This document shows, in pieces, positions 8,876 to 16,709 of a DNA stretch of 64,000 nucleotides (positions are counted from its first letter, which is position 1; each line of letters begins with the position of its first letter). The DNA is from Pseudomonas sediminis (lineage in GTDB: Bacteria; Pseudomonadota; Gammaproteobacteria; Pseudomonadales; Pseudomonadaceae), in assembly GCF_039555755.1 (NCBI RefSeq), contig NZ_CP154631.1:1798001-1862000 (forward strand), given 5' to 3'. Made by a program: the position numbers and the translations under genes. The notes beneath the pieces are model-generated. The model did no database searches and was not told where the DNA came from. It worked only from the letters and a program-made list of their open reading frames with translations.

Positions 8876-9430
8876 ATGCCCCGTTGCTTCTGGTGTACCG
8901 ACGATCCGCTGTACCAGGCCTACCACGACGAGGAGTGGGGCGTGCCGCAGCGCGATGCCCGGCAACTGTTCGAGATGCTGCTGCTCGAAGGCGCGCAGGC
9001 CGGGCTGTCGTGGATCACTGTGCTGAAGAAGCGCAAGCGTTATCGGCAGGTGCTGCACGGCTTCGATCCGGAGCGTCTGGCGCGCCTCAGTGACGAGGAA
9101 ATCGAGGTTCTGATGCAGGACCCCGGCATCATCCGCAACCGCCTCAAGCTCAAGGCCGTGCGGCAGAACGCCCAGGCCTGGCTGCAGCTGGAGGATCCGG
9201 TGACCTGGCTCTGGTCGTTCGTCGGCGGCGCACCGAAGATCAACCACTTCAGCGACCGCAGCCAGATGCTGGCAGTGACGCCTGAGGCTGAGGCCATGAG
9301 CAAGGCGCTGAAAAAGGCCGGTTTCACCTTCGTCGGGCCGACCATCTGCTATGCCTTCATGCAGGCCACGGGTATGGTGATGGACCATACCACCGACTGC
9401 GACCGCTATGCGCAACTGAAGGGCTCATGA
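8876..9430 (+). CDS. tag: DNA-3-methyladenine glycosylase I
   Basis: 184 residues, standard for Tag. This cytoplasmic base-excision enzyme removes 3-methyladenine from alkylated DNA. The N-terminal CFWCTDDPLYQAYHDEEWG contains the zinc-ligand Cys and the YHDEEWG block seen in the family. The C-terminal CYAFMQATGMVMDHTTDC contains the further zinc ligands (His, Cys). It is divergent from glyQ and overlaps the next gene by ATGA (9427-9430). A near-consensus LexA box in the promoter region suggests DNA-damage control. Confidence 0.95.
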   Translation: MPRCFWCTDDPLYQAYHDEEWGVPQRDARQLFEMLLLEGAQAGLSWITVLKKRKRYRQVLHGFDPERLARLSDEEIEVLMQDPGIIRNRLKLKAVRQNAQAWLQLEDPVTWLWSFVGGAPKINHFSDRSQMLAVTPEAEAMSKALKKAGFTFVGPTICYAFMQATGMVMDHTTDCDRYAQLKGS

Positions 9431-10035
9431 CCACCATCACCACGCTGGATGAATTGCAGGCACTGTACGGCGAAAGCCATGAGCGCTCGCGGCGCAAGGA
9501 GTTGCCGCGGCTGATCGAACCCTACCGTGCGCTGATTGAGGCCTCGCCCTTCGTGGTGTTGGCCAGCGTTGGCCCGGATGGTCTGGATTGCTCGCCGCGT
9601 GGTGATGCGCCGGGCTTCGTGCACATCCTCGACGACCAGACCCTGCTGCTGCCGGATCGCCCCGGCAACAACCGCATCGACAGCCTGCGCAATATCGTGC
9701 TCAACCCGCAGGTGGCGCTGCAGTTCCTGATTCCGGGCGTGGGCGAGAGTCTGCGGGTCAACGGCCGTGCCGAAATCTCCCTCGACCCCGAGCTTCTGGA
9801 ACTGGGCCGTGCCCAGGGCAAGCTGCCGCGCAGCGTACTGCGCATCCATATCGACAGCTGCTACTTCCAGTGCTCCAAGGCGGCAGTGCGCTCCGGGCTG
9901 TGGGATGCCTCGCGCCAGGTGGCGCGCGCCAGCCTGCCGAGCGCGGGCGATATCTTCCGCTGCATCTATGAGGAATTCGACGTCGAGGCCTACGAGCGCG
10001 ATCTGCAACAGCGGCTGCGGACGAGCCTTTACTGA
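9427..10035 (+). CDS. Pyridoxamine 5'-phosphate oxidase-like FMN-binding protein
   Basis: 202 residues of the split-barrel PPOX fold. SPFVVLASVGPDGLDCSPRG near residue 38 and LLLPDRPGNNRIDSLRNI near residue 75 are the flavin-binding blocks of the FMN-dependent PPOX group often annotated as MSMEG_1061-type. It is probably a cytoplasmic flavin-dependent reductase or oxidase; the substrate is unknown. Start overlaps tag by four bases, so it is coupled to a DNA-repair gene. I do not recall this gene between tag and the htrB homologue in P. aeruginosa, so it looks like a local insertion. Confidence 0.8.
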   Translation: MTTITTLDELQALYGESHERSRRKELPRLIEPYRALIEASPFVVLASVGPDGLDCSPRGDAPGFVHILDDQTLLLPDRPGNNRIDSLRNIVLNPQVALQFLIPGVGESLRVNGRAEISLDPELLELGRAQGKLPRSVLRIHIDSCYFQCSKAAVRSGLWDASRQVARASLPSAGDIFRCIYEEFDVEAYERDLQQRLRTSLY

Positions 10036-10055
10036 CTGAGCTGGCCCTCGTTACG

Positions 10056-10098
10056 CCTTGTCTTGCCTGCCTCACCAACGGTTTTGAACGTCCTGTTA
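10056..10098. repeat. Solo end fragment of the nested-hairpin repeat family
   Basis: The stretch starting CCTTGTCTTGCCTGCCTC and ending near CGTCCTGTTA matches the right end of the element at 11065-11228 over about 43 bases with few differences. It sits just upstream of the htrB homologue, whose downstream side carries the full element, so the gene is bracketed by related repeat ends. Confidence 0.6.
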
Positions 10099-10133
10099 AA
10101 CTGGGCGCTTTGCAGAAACGCTTGGAGTCTCTC

Positions 10134-11021
10134 GTGGAAAAACTCAAGGGCGCCCTGGTAGTCGGGTTCCTGCGTCTGTTCGCACTGCTGCCCTGGCGCG
10201 CCGTGCAGGCCTTGGGCAATGCCATCGGCTGGCTGATGTGGAAGCTGCCGAACGGCTCGCGCGACGTGGTACGCATCAACCTGGCCAAGTGCTTCCCGGA
10301 GCTGAGCGAGGCCGAGCGCGAAAAGCTGGTCGGGCAGAGCCTCAAGGACATCGGCAAGACCCTGACCGAAAGCGCCTGTGCCTGGATCTGGCCAGCGCAG
10401 AAATCGCTCAAGCTGGTGCGTGAAGTCGAAGGCCTGGAAGTACTGCAACAGGCGTTGGCCTCGGGCAAGGGCGTGGTCGGTATCACCAGCCACCTGGGCA
10501 ACTGGGAAGTGCTCAACCATTTCTACTGCAACCAGTGCAAACCGATCATTTTTTATCGCCCGCCGAAGCTCAAGGCGGTTGACGAACTGCTGCAGCAGCA
10601 GCGCGTGCAGATGGGCAACCGTGTCGCACCCTCGACCAAGGAAGGCATCCTCAGCGTCATCAAGGAAGTGCGCAAAGGCGGGGCCGTGGGTATCCCGGCC
10701 GACCCGGAGCCGAGCCGTTCGTCGGGCGTGTTCGTGCCCTTTCTCGGTACCACCGCGCTGACCAGCAAGTTCGTGCCGAACATGCTCACTGGTGGCAAGG
10801 CGGTCGGTGTGTTCCTGCATGCGCTGCGCCTGCCGGACGGCAGCGGCTACAAGGTGATCCTCGAGGCGGCCCCCGAAGGCATGTATAGCGAGAACGTCGA
10901 AGAAGGCGTGGCGGCGATGAGCGAAGTGGTGTCGCGTTACGTGCGTAACTACCCGAGCCAGTACATGTGGAGCATGAAGCGCTTCAAGAAGCGCCCCGAG
11001 GGCGAGGCCAAGTGGTACTGA
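10134..11021 (+). CDS. htrB: Lipid A biosynthesis acyltransferase, LpxL/HtrB family (PA0011-type)
   Basis: 295 residues from a GTG at 10134, which has GGAG six bases upstream; this length and the start VEKLKGALVVGFLRLFALLP match the P. aeruginosa PA0011 product as I remember it. The enzyme adds a secondary acyl chain to lipid A at the cytoplasmic face of the inner membrane. An N-terminal membrane segment covers about residues 5-22. The catalytic motif is SHLGNWE (HX4E), and PADPEPSRSSG is a conserved later block. It follows the PPOX gene with a 98-bp gap that contains a repeat fragment, so it probably has its own promoter. Confidence 0.9.
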   Translation: MEKLKGALVVGFLRLFALLPWRAVQALGNAIGWLMWKLPNGSRDVVRINLAKCFPELSEAEREKLVGQSLKDIGKTLTESACAWIWPAQKSLKLVREVEGLEVLQQALASGKGVVGITSHLGNWEVLNHFYCNQCKPIIFYRPPKLKAVDELLQQQRVQMGNRVAPSTKEGILSVIKEVRKGGAVGIPADPEPSRSSGVFVPFLGTTALTSKFVPNMLTGGKAVGVFLHALRLPDGSGYKVILEAAPEGMYSENVEEGVAAMSEVVSRYVRNYPSQYMWSMKRFKKRPEGEAKWY

Positions 11022-11064
11022 AGCTGTTTCGCCCATCTCTTGCTGATGCGGTCGCGGCCAGGTT

Positions 11065-11228
11065 CTAGCAGGCTGTTGAAAAACTACCTGCGTTGGCAAT
11101 ACTGCGTTAAAAACGGCCTCGTGCGCGAGTCCGATCAAAATGCTCATTTACAGCACGTAAACTGCGCTTTTTCGGCCGTTTTTTCCTTGTCTTGCCTGCC
11201 TCGCCTACGTTTTTCAACGGCCTGCTAG
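11065..11228. repeat. Nested-hairpin intergenic element, copy A (164 bp, 20-bp terminal inverted repeats)
   Basis: The ends CTAGCAGGCTGTTGAAAAAC and the reverse complement CTAGCAGGCCGTTGAAAAAC match at 19 of 20 positions. Inside is a second perfect stem, AAAAACGGCC (11109-11118) with GGCCGTTTTT (11174-11183), and at the tip TTTAC-AGCAC-GTAAA. The tip sequence is shared with copy C near 43.3 kb although the stems differ. There is no open frame of note. It forms the boundary between the htrB gene and the seven-gene cluster, and its last bases supply the TAG stop of the Rieske gene. Confidence 0.8.
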
Positions 11229-12250
11229 AGCTCCAGCTCCAGTCGCCGGGCCGCGAAGCCGTCCAACTGCCCCTCCAGCAGCAACTGGCGAATCCAGGGT
11301 GCCAGCAGATCCTGGCGGCCGTCGAGCATCTGTACCGGCCCCCATTGCTCTGCGCAGTCGATGAAGCGTTGATGATTAGCGCTGACAGCCTCCAGGATGC
11401 GCTTGTCCTGGCGCAGTACTACGCCGAATAGCGGCCGCATCAGCAGGCGTTTCAGCCAGCCGGGTAGCCAGCCGCGGCGGCTGGCGATACGAGCGATTAC
11501 CTGCAGATGACCGGTTTCGGCGGGAACGAGCCAGGCGCTGATCAGCAGCGAGAGCCGGCCGCGAGCGTCGCGGTATTCGATTTCCGCCAGCCCCGGTAAG
11601 CGGAAGCGGCCGAAGCTCTCGCCGCGACTGCCTTCGAACAGCCGCGAGATCAGCCCGGTTTGTAGGCTCTCCTCGCTGTAACGTGCTTCGACCCCATCTT
11701 CCAGTGCGCGGATATCGGCGATCACTCGCTGGCGCTTGCTGTCGCGGCGAATCCAGCCGGCGTGCACGAAGTGCGTATGGAAGGCGTCAAGGAAGTTCTC
11801 CGCCGCTTCTTGCAGGCTGCAACGCACCTTGTCGTGCATCCAGAACAGATCCAGTCCTTCCTGCGTGGCGCTACAAGGCAATGCTGGTGCAGGCAGCGTG
11901 GCGTCGCGTACCCATATAAGACCATGGGACTCCAGCATCTGCAGCGGTTGCAGCAGAGCGGCGCTGCTGCCTTCATCGAGGCTGCCCGGGGCACGGGTGC
12001 ACTGTCCGGCACCGTCGAAACGCCAGCCGTGATAGGGGCATTCGACTACGCCGTCGCGCACGCAGCCGGCGCTAAGCGGCGCGAAGCGATGTGGGCAGCG
12101 ATCCGGCAATGCTGCGGGACTACCGTCACTCTCGCGAAACAGGACCAGCGGCCGGCCGTGCAGCACGCGCGCCAGCGGTTGGCGGGTGCCAAGCTGCTGG
12201 CTTGTCGCCAACGGCCACCAGTACGCCAGTGGCTGGTCGGTCGGATTCAT
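11225..12250 (-). CDS. Rieske non-heme iron oxygenase
   Basis: 341 residues. The N-terminal Rieske domain has CPHR and CPYHGW (C-x-H ... C-x2-H, near residues 50-70) for the [2Fe-2S] centre. The catalytic domain has the mononuclear iron motif D-A-F-H-THFV-H near residue 150. Such enzymes hydroxylate, demethylate or desaturate a substrate using electrons from a separate reductase, which is not encoded nearby. The ATG at 12250 overlaps the GNAT gene stop by four bases. It is the last gene of the seven-gene operon, so it probably tailors the product. Its stop codon lies inside the repeat element that follows. The substrate cannot be predicted from sequence. Confidence 0.85.
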   Translation of the reverse strand: MNPTDQPLAYWWPLATSQQLGTRQPLARVLHGRPLVLFRESDGSPAALPDRCPHRFAPLSAGCVRDGVVECPYHGWRFDGAGQCTRAPGSLDEGSSAALLQPLQMLESHGLIWVRDATLPAPALPCSATQEGLDLFWMHDKVRCSLQEAAENFLDAFHTHFVHAGWIRRDSKRQRVIADIRALEDGVEARYSEESLQTGLISRLFEGSRGESFGRFRLPGLAEIEYRDARGRLSLLISAWLVPAETGHLQVIARIASRRGWLPGWLKRLLMRPLFGVVLRQDKRILEAVSANHQRFIDCAEQWGPVQMLDGRQDLLAPWIRQLLLEGQLDGFAARRLELEL

Positions 12251-13374
12251 AGTTTCAGTTTCCTCATCAGCGGCACACCCAGCCCCTGCAGGAGCGCGGC
12301 CAGGGTGCGCCAGACCAGGCGCTGGCGCAGCGGCAGATGGGCGATATGCACCATGCTGTATTCGATCTGTGGCTGGCCGCCGCGCAGACGCTTGAAGTGC
12401 GCCGCACCGGAGCTGAAGTTGAGCAGCATGCGGCGTTTGGCCGCCTCTTCCAGGCACAGCCGGGTCAATTGGCGGTAGAGCCCGGCACGCTGTGGCAGCG
12501 CGGTGTCATAGCCGACGATGGGCGCGCTGAGCACGCTGTCGCTGGCGAACCAGCCGGCGACCCCATCAATGCGCCCGCAGGCCGCGCGCAGCACGCGCAG
12601 TTCGAGCCAGCCATCACGCAGGCCCTGTTCCAGCCAGGCGGCGCTGTAGTGCGGGTTCAGGGTGCTGTATTTGTCCAGATAGAGCAGGTTGTAGAGCGCT
12701 TCGACGCGCTCGAACTCCCCGTCCACCAGGGTTTCGCCCGTCTCGATCCGGTAACCGCTGCGCCGCAGCAGCGAGGCATCGAGCCGACAATTGTGGTGAT
12801 GCAGATAAGCGCTGTCGGCGCCATCGCTGCCATCGAACAGATAGACCTGGCGGCTCGGCACGGTGAGATAGCCGAGCGCATCAAGGCGTTTCAGCAATGC
12901 GCCGTTGCTCACCGGGTTGAGTGAGCGAAAACCGAAAGCATGCGTGGGAAAACGCTGGCGCAGGTGCGCCGTCAACTCATCCAGACCTTGGCCTTGCCAG
13001 TCCGAGGGATACAGATTGGTCGACAGCAGCCAGTTGTTGACCTGCACGATGCGATCGATACGGGCGCTGCGGAGCAGATACTCGACGCCAGCGACCAGCG
13101 GCTTCAGCAGGTTTGCCAGCAGCCGGCTAGGCAGGCGCCGCAACTCATCACGGGCATAGCCGCTGTAGGCGGTCAGTGGTGAGACCACATAGCAGTTGTC
13201 GGCCTGCTCGCCACCGTGGTTGATCGATACCGGCATCTGCCACTGGCCCAGATCGAGCAACTGCAGTTCGCAGAGCAGGTTGCCGATTCCGCGTTCGGCA
13301 TGCTCGCGTACGTAACGCACCGCAGCGCTGTCGAGTTGTGCCAGTTGCGGATCGTCGGCAGCCAACAGCTTCAT
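12247..13374 (-). CDS. GNAT-fold acyltransferase-like protein
   Basis: 375 residues from the ATG at 13374, which overlaps the ATP-grasp stop (ATGA). The C-terminal half (VLRAACGRIDGVAGWFASD, then LYRQLTRLCLEEAAKRRMLLNF) resembles an acetyltransferase-like GNAT core as found in peptidoglycan-type or long acyl-ACP transferases. The N-terminal half holds another possible GNAT-like lobe. No membrane segment is clear. In the pathway it could transfer an acyl group, for example the product of the KAS III-like synthase, onto an amine. The fold call is moderate; the reaction is inference. Confidence 0.65.
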   Translation of the reverse strand: MKLLAADDPQLAQLDSAAVRYVREHAERGIGNLLCELQLLDLGQWQMPVSINHGGEQADNCYVVSPLTAYSGYARDELRRLPSRLLANLLKPLVAGVEYLLRSARIDRIVQVNNWLLSTNLYPSDWQGQGLDELTAHLRQRFPTHAFGFRSLNPVSNGALLKRLDALGYLTVPSRQVYLFDGSDGADSAYLHHHNCRLDASLLRRSGYRIETGETLVDGEFERVEALYNLLYLDKYSTLNPHYSAAWLEQGLRDGWLELRVLRAACGRIDGVAGWFASDSVLSAPIVGYDTALPQRAGLYRQLTRLCLEEAAKRRMLLNFSSGAAHFKRLRGGQPQIEYSMVHIAHLPLRQRLVWRTLAALLQGLGVPLMRKLKL

Positions 13375-14525
13375 GGGTTCGGCGCTCCATCGAGCGGCTG
13401 GCCGTCCCATTCGATATCCGCGGTCGAGGCAGCCAGCAGGCCGCGCCGGCGCAGCAGTGCGCGCATGGCGATCTCGCCGACGCCTAGCAACTGGGCTGCC
13501 AGCGGGCCGAGGTCGCCGTCACGCAGGATCACGTCGCGCGCCGCGCGATAGTCGCTCCAGAACGCGCGGCTGGCGAGATGGCGTGGCGCGCCGATCAGCA
13601 GCATCGCCAACGCCACCATGCGTGGCGACGGGCTGGACAGAAGTGGCTCGCAGGCGTTGTTCAGGACGTTCACCAGCGCGGTGGGCTGGTCGTCGAACAG
13701 GTGGATGCCGCTGGTTGCGCGTGGGTTGCATTCGAGGACGTGGAAGCGCCCTTCGGCGTCGGCGATGAAGTCGAAACTGACCTGGCCGCTGTAGCCGGTG
13801 GCCTGGCCGAACGCCTCGATAAAAGTCCGCACGGCAGCAGGCTGTACGGGCTGGAAGTAGATGCCGGAGCCACGCCCGACACGATACAGCGGGCGGTAGC
13901 AGGCATGCGCGCGTAATTGGCCGTTTACCAGCAGGCTGAAGCTGCAGTGTTCGTCGCCGGCGATGAAGCGCTGCGCCACCCAGGGCTGCTCAGGGGTTGG
14001 ACGTAACGCCTCGACCGCGCGCGCATCCGGGCGAATCAGGGTGCGTGAGGCGAAGCGCGAATACGCCGGTTTGTACACCCAGTTGCGACTCTCTCCGGCG
14101 AGGGCGAGACAGTCTTCGTGCCCCTGCAGCAGACGTGTCTCAGGCGCTTCCACCTGCCAGCCACGGGTCATCTCGGCGAAACGCCCCTTGTGATGCAGGT
14201 GGTGCAACAGCTCGAAATCGCTGGTCAGCACCCGGCACAGCGGTGTCAGTTGTGGCAAGCCATGGGCCAGGTAGAAGACTTCCTCGCAGGTCGGCACGAT
14301 CAGATCGATAGCGTCCTGGCGGATGCGCTCGGCCAATACCTCGATCCAGGCTTGCGGGTTGCTGCGTGGCTCCGGCAGGCGGATGAAGTGGTGTGCCGAC
14401 TGGCTTGAGCGAGTCAGCGGCCAGGCCAGCGAGTCGCCGACGCTGACTGTCCAGCCGCTGGCGGCGAAGGCCCGTGCCCATTCCAGGCAAGCCGGCGCAC
14501 GCGCGCCAAGGATCAGTACGTGCAT
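13371..14525 (-). CDS. ATP-grasp ligase
   Basis: 384 residues. The N-terminus MHVLILGARAPACLEWARAF is a pre-ATP-grasp Rossmann-like lobe. WVYKPAYSRFASRTLI near residue 150 is the ATP-binding Lys region, and the metal-binding signature FHVLECNPRATSGIHLF lies near residue 265. ATP-grasp enzymes form acyl-phosphates from a carboxylate and join them to an amine or thiol. It overlaps the adenylate-forming gene upstream by 13 bases and the GNAT gene downstream by four. With the other genes it suggests an amide or ester linkage step in a small-molecule pathway. Confidence 0.85.
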   Translation of the reverse strand: MHVLILGARAPACLEWARAFAASGWTVSVGDSLAWPLTRSSQSAHHFIRLPEPRSNPQAWIEVLAERIRQDAIDLIVPTCEEVFYLAHGLPQLTPLCRVLTSDFELLHHLHHKGRFAEMTRGWQVEAPETRLLQGHEDCLALAGESRNWVYKPAYSRFASRTLIRPDARAVEALRPTPEQPWVAQRFIAGDEHCSFSLLVNGQLRAHACYRPLYRVGRGSGIYFQPVQPAAVRTFIEAFGQATGYSGQVSFDFIADAEGRFHVLECNPRATSGIHLFDDQPTALVNVLNNACEPLLSSPSPRMVALAMLLIGAPRHLASRAFWSDYRAARDVILRDGDLGPLAAQLLGVGEIAMRALLRRRGLLAASTADIEWDGQPLDGAPNP

Positions 14526-15868
14526 GGCGCTCCCTCAGGTTTACGTTGCAGCAGCAGGCGGCGGCGCTTGGCACCGGGTGCATCTGGCAGCCAGTCGCTG
14601 ATGTGCAGCGTTGCGGGTTGTACCTGCTGCTGTTGAAAGAATGTCGCCAGCGCTTCGCGCAAGGCGGCTTCTGCCGCTACCCGCTCTTCTGCCTGCAGTT
14701 GCAGATGCCAGTCCATGCCATCCTGGCAAATACGCCACTGCTCCAGTTGCGCAGCTGCAGTGGCGACAGCACGGCGTAGCAGGTCGGGATAGAGCGGACG
14801 CAGGCCGCTGCCATCCAGCGCCGGCAGCCAGAAGACTTCATCGGCACGGCCTTCGATGGCAGCTAAGGTGCGTTCGGCGCGGCCGCAGGGGCACGGTGTC
14901 GGCGCCAGTTGCAGAATGTCGTTGAGGCGATAGCGAACGATGATCTGCGTGGTACGCGAGAAGTCGGTGATCAGCGGCTGGAAGCGGCGCTGCTCCTGGT
15001 CCAGCCATTCGGGTTCGATCAGCAGGTGGGTTTCGTTCAGGTGCAGGTTGCCACGCTCGCAGCTGTAGCCGAGAAAGCCTTCGCTGGCCTGGTAGATCTG
15101 CGCCGGGCGGCGGCCGAAGGCGTGCTCGATGCGCTGCGCATCTTCTTCCTCAAGGACTTCGGCGACCGATACCAGGTGCTCTGGGGCGATGTGCAGGCGC
15201 CCGGCAAGATGCGCGTCGGCCAGTGCGCGCAGCACCGTGGCTGGTGCGACCAGTACATGCGGCTGCTGACGTTCGAGCTCGCCCAATGCGGCGTCCAGGC
15301 CAAGCAGCAGGTCATGAAAGGCGAAGTCGATGCGGCGGCTGGACAGCGTGGTGTACAGCCGGCTGTTGGCGCGCAGGAAGAAGGCGATGCGCAGTGGCTC
15401 TCGCCATGGCAGCAAGTGACCGAGCAAGCGTGTCGGCAAGGTGCGCGCCAGCAGGGTGCCGGCCCAGCGTTCACGTTCCTCACGGCCGACCAGAAAGACC
15501 CCGCGATGACCGGATGTGCCGCTGGAAAGGCCGACGGTCAGTTCGCCTAACAGCGGGCTGAAATCCCGCGAATGCTCTGCTTGCAGCGCAACATCCAGAG
15601 CAGCCTGCAGCTCGATACCCCGGCTGTTGCAGGCGCTGAATTCATTCATCAACAGCGCCTTGTCCATCTCCGGCCAGTACTCCAGCGGCTGGCCGCGAAA
15701 GGCGCGCAGGCGCGGCGCCTGTGGCGCAGTTTCACGCAGAAACTGCTGTAGTTGGCGCGCTTGCCAGGCCTCCAGGCGGCGTCGGTCGGAGAAGCGCAGC
15801 CGCCAACGGCTGTGGATAAAACTGCCGGCAACGCGTAGCACGCTGCGCAGCCGTTCAAGGCCGTGCAT
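14513..15868 (-). CDS. Adenylate-forming enzyme related to F390 synthetase / PaaK
   Basis: 451 residues. LSSGTSGHRGVF near residue 113 is the P-loop-like A3 motif of adenylate-forming enzymes. YQASEGFLGYSCERGNLHLN near residue 263 and IVRYRLNDILQLAPTPCPCG near residue 330 match the layout of phenylacetate-CoA ligase and coenzyme F390 synthetase relatives. It would activate a carboxylic acid (or a phenol-like acceptor) with ATP. No carrier-protein domain is attached. It overlaps the MBL gene stop by 14 bases and the ATP-grasp gene by 13, within the seven-gene chain. Confidence 0.78.
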   Translation of the reverse strand: MHGLERLRSVLRVAGSFIHSRWRLRFSDRRRLEAWQARQLQQFLRETAPQAPRLRAFRGQPLEYWPEMDKALLMNEFSACNSRGIELQAALDVALQAEHSRDFSPLLGELTVGLSSGTSGHRGVFLVGREERERWAGTLLARTLPTRLLGHLLPWREPLRIAFFLRANSRLYTTLSSRRIDFAFHDLLLGLDAALGELERQQPHVLVAPATVLRALADAHLAGRLHIAPEHLVSVAEVLEEEDAQRIEHAFGRRPAQIYQASEGFLGYSCERGNLHLNETHLLIEPEWLDQEQRRFQPLITDFSRTTQIIVRYRLNDILQLAPTPCPCGRAERTLAAIEGRADEVFWLPALDGSGLRPLYPDLLRRAVATAAAQLEQWRICQDGMDWHLQLQAEERVAAEAALREALATFFQQQQVQPATLHISDWLPDAPGAKRRRLLLQRKPEGAPCTY

Positions 15869-16709
15869 GAAAGACCTCCGCGGCCACTTCGCAGTGCGAT
15901 GGCAGGATCAACAGCGAGGGTTCGCGCCGGGCCAGTTCGCCGACGGCGGCGAAGGTCTCGCGATAGGCTCGAACGCCACTATTACTGAACCATTGCGTCG
16001 GCGCCGGTGGCAGGCGACCTTCACGACAGGCGGGAAGCGAATAGCAGGCGTCCGCCACCAGCAGCAGCGGTCCGCTACTGGCATCGGGGATGCACAGACC
16101 GAGTTGGCCGTGGCTATGGCCGGGCAGCGTGACGCCGAGCAGGTTGCCATCGCCGAACAGGTCGAAGCCATTTGTGAATGGCGCCATCCATGCTGGCAGT
16201 GACCGCTGTGGGTAATCGTCAGCCTGTTCCAGACGCGTGGGAAAGTCGTCCGGCAGCAGGCCCGGCAGGCGTCCCTGCAGCGTTGCCCGCCAGCGTTTGC
16301 CGCGTAGCGCCAGCACATGCTCGCTCTCGGCGCGCAGGGCGATGAAGCGCGCCTGCGGAAAGTCGCGCAAGCCGGCAACGTGGTCGCCGTGATAGTGCGA
16401 GATGATCACCGTGGTGATCTCCTCGCAGCGGATACCACGCGCGGCGAGCTGCGCCGGCAGGCACTCTTCGGCAGGGAGATTCACTGGTAACAGGCTGCCG
16501 TAGAGGCGTTCGGGAAAGTCGGCGGTGGCCTTGAGAAAGTGCGGCGCATAGCCGGTGTCGTAGAGCATCCAGCCGCGTGTCGGGTGGCGCAGCAGGGCGC
16601 AGTACGACGGGAAATCCACCTGTTGCAACCCTGCTCCGCGCGCGGCCATGCAGGCCAGGTGGCGGCAACTGCCGACCCGTAGCCAGTCGACTTCGACCGC
16701 CGTACTCAT
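15855..16709 (-). CDS. Metallo-beta-lactamase-fold hydrolase (lactonase/thioesterase-like)
   Basis: 284 residues. The zinc motif SHYHGDHVAG (H-x-H-x-D-H) is at about residue 105; GHSHGQLG, the Asp in VADACYS and the His in PSHCEV complete the usual dinuclear metal site. The overall pattern is closest to the AHL lactonase-like branch of the superfamily, but that does not fix the substrate. It could release a thioester or open a lactone in the pathway. The ATG at 16709 overlaps the epimerase stop by four bases (ATGA), so I prefer it to an ATG six codons further upstream. Confidence 0.8.
   Translation of the reverse strand: MSTAVEVDWLRVGSCRHLACMAARGAGLQQVDFPSYCALLRHPTRGWMLYDTGYAPHFLKATADFPERLYGSLLPVNLPAEECLPAQLAARGIRCEEITTVIISHYHGDHVAGLRDFPQARFIALRAESEHVLALRGKRWRATLQGRLPGLLPDDFPTRLEQADDYPQRSLPAWMAPFTNGFDLFGDGNLLGVTLPGHSHGQLGLCIPDASSGPLLLVADACYSLPACREGRLPPAPTQWFSNSGVRAYRETFAAVGELARREPSLLILPSHCEVAAEVFHARP

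Noticed and set aside
15855..16709. Calling the MBL protein a quorum-quenching AHL lactonase
   Set aside because: The metal motif is shared by many MBL hydrolases and the gene is embedded in a biosynthetic operon, so that specific role is not supported.
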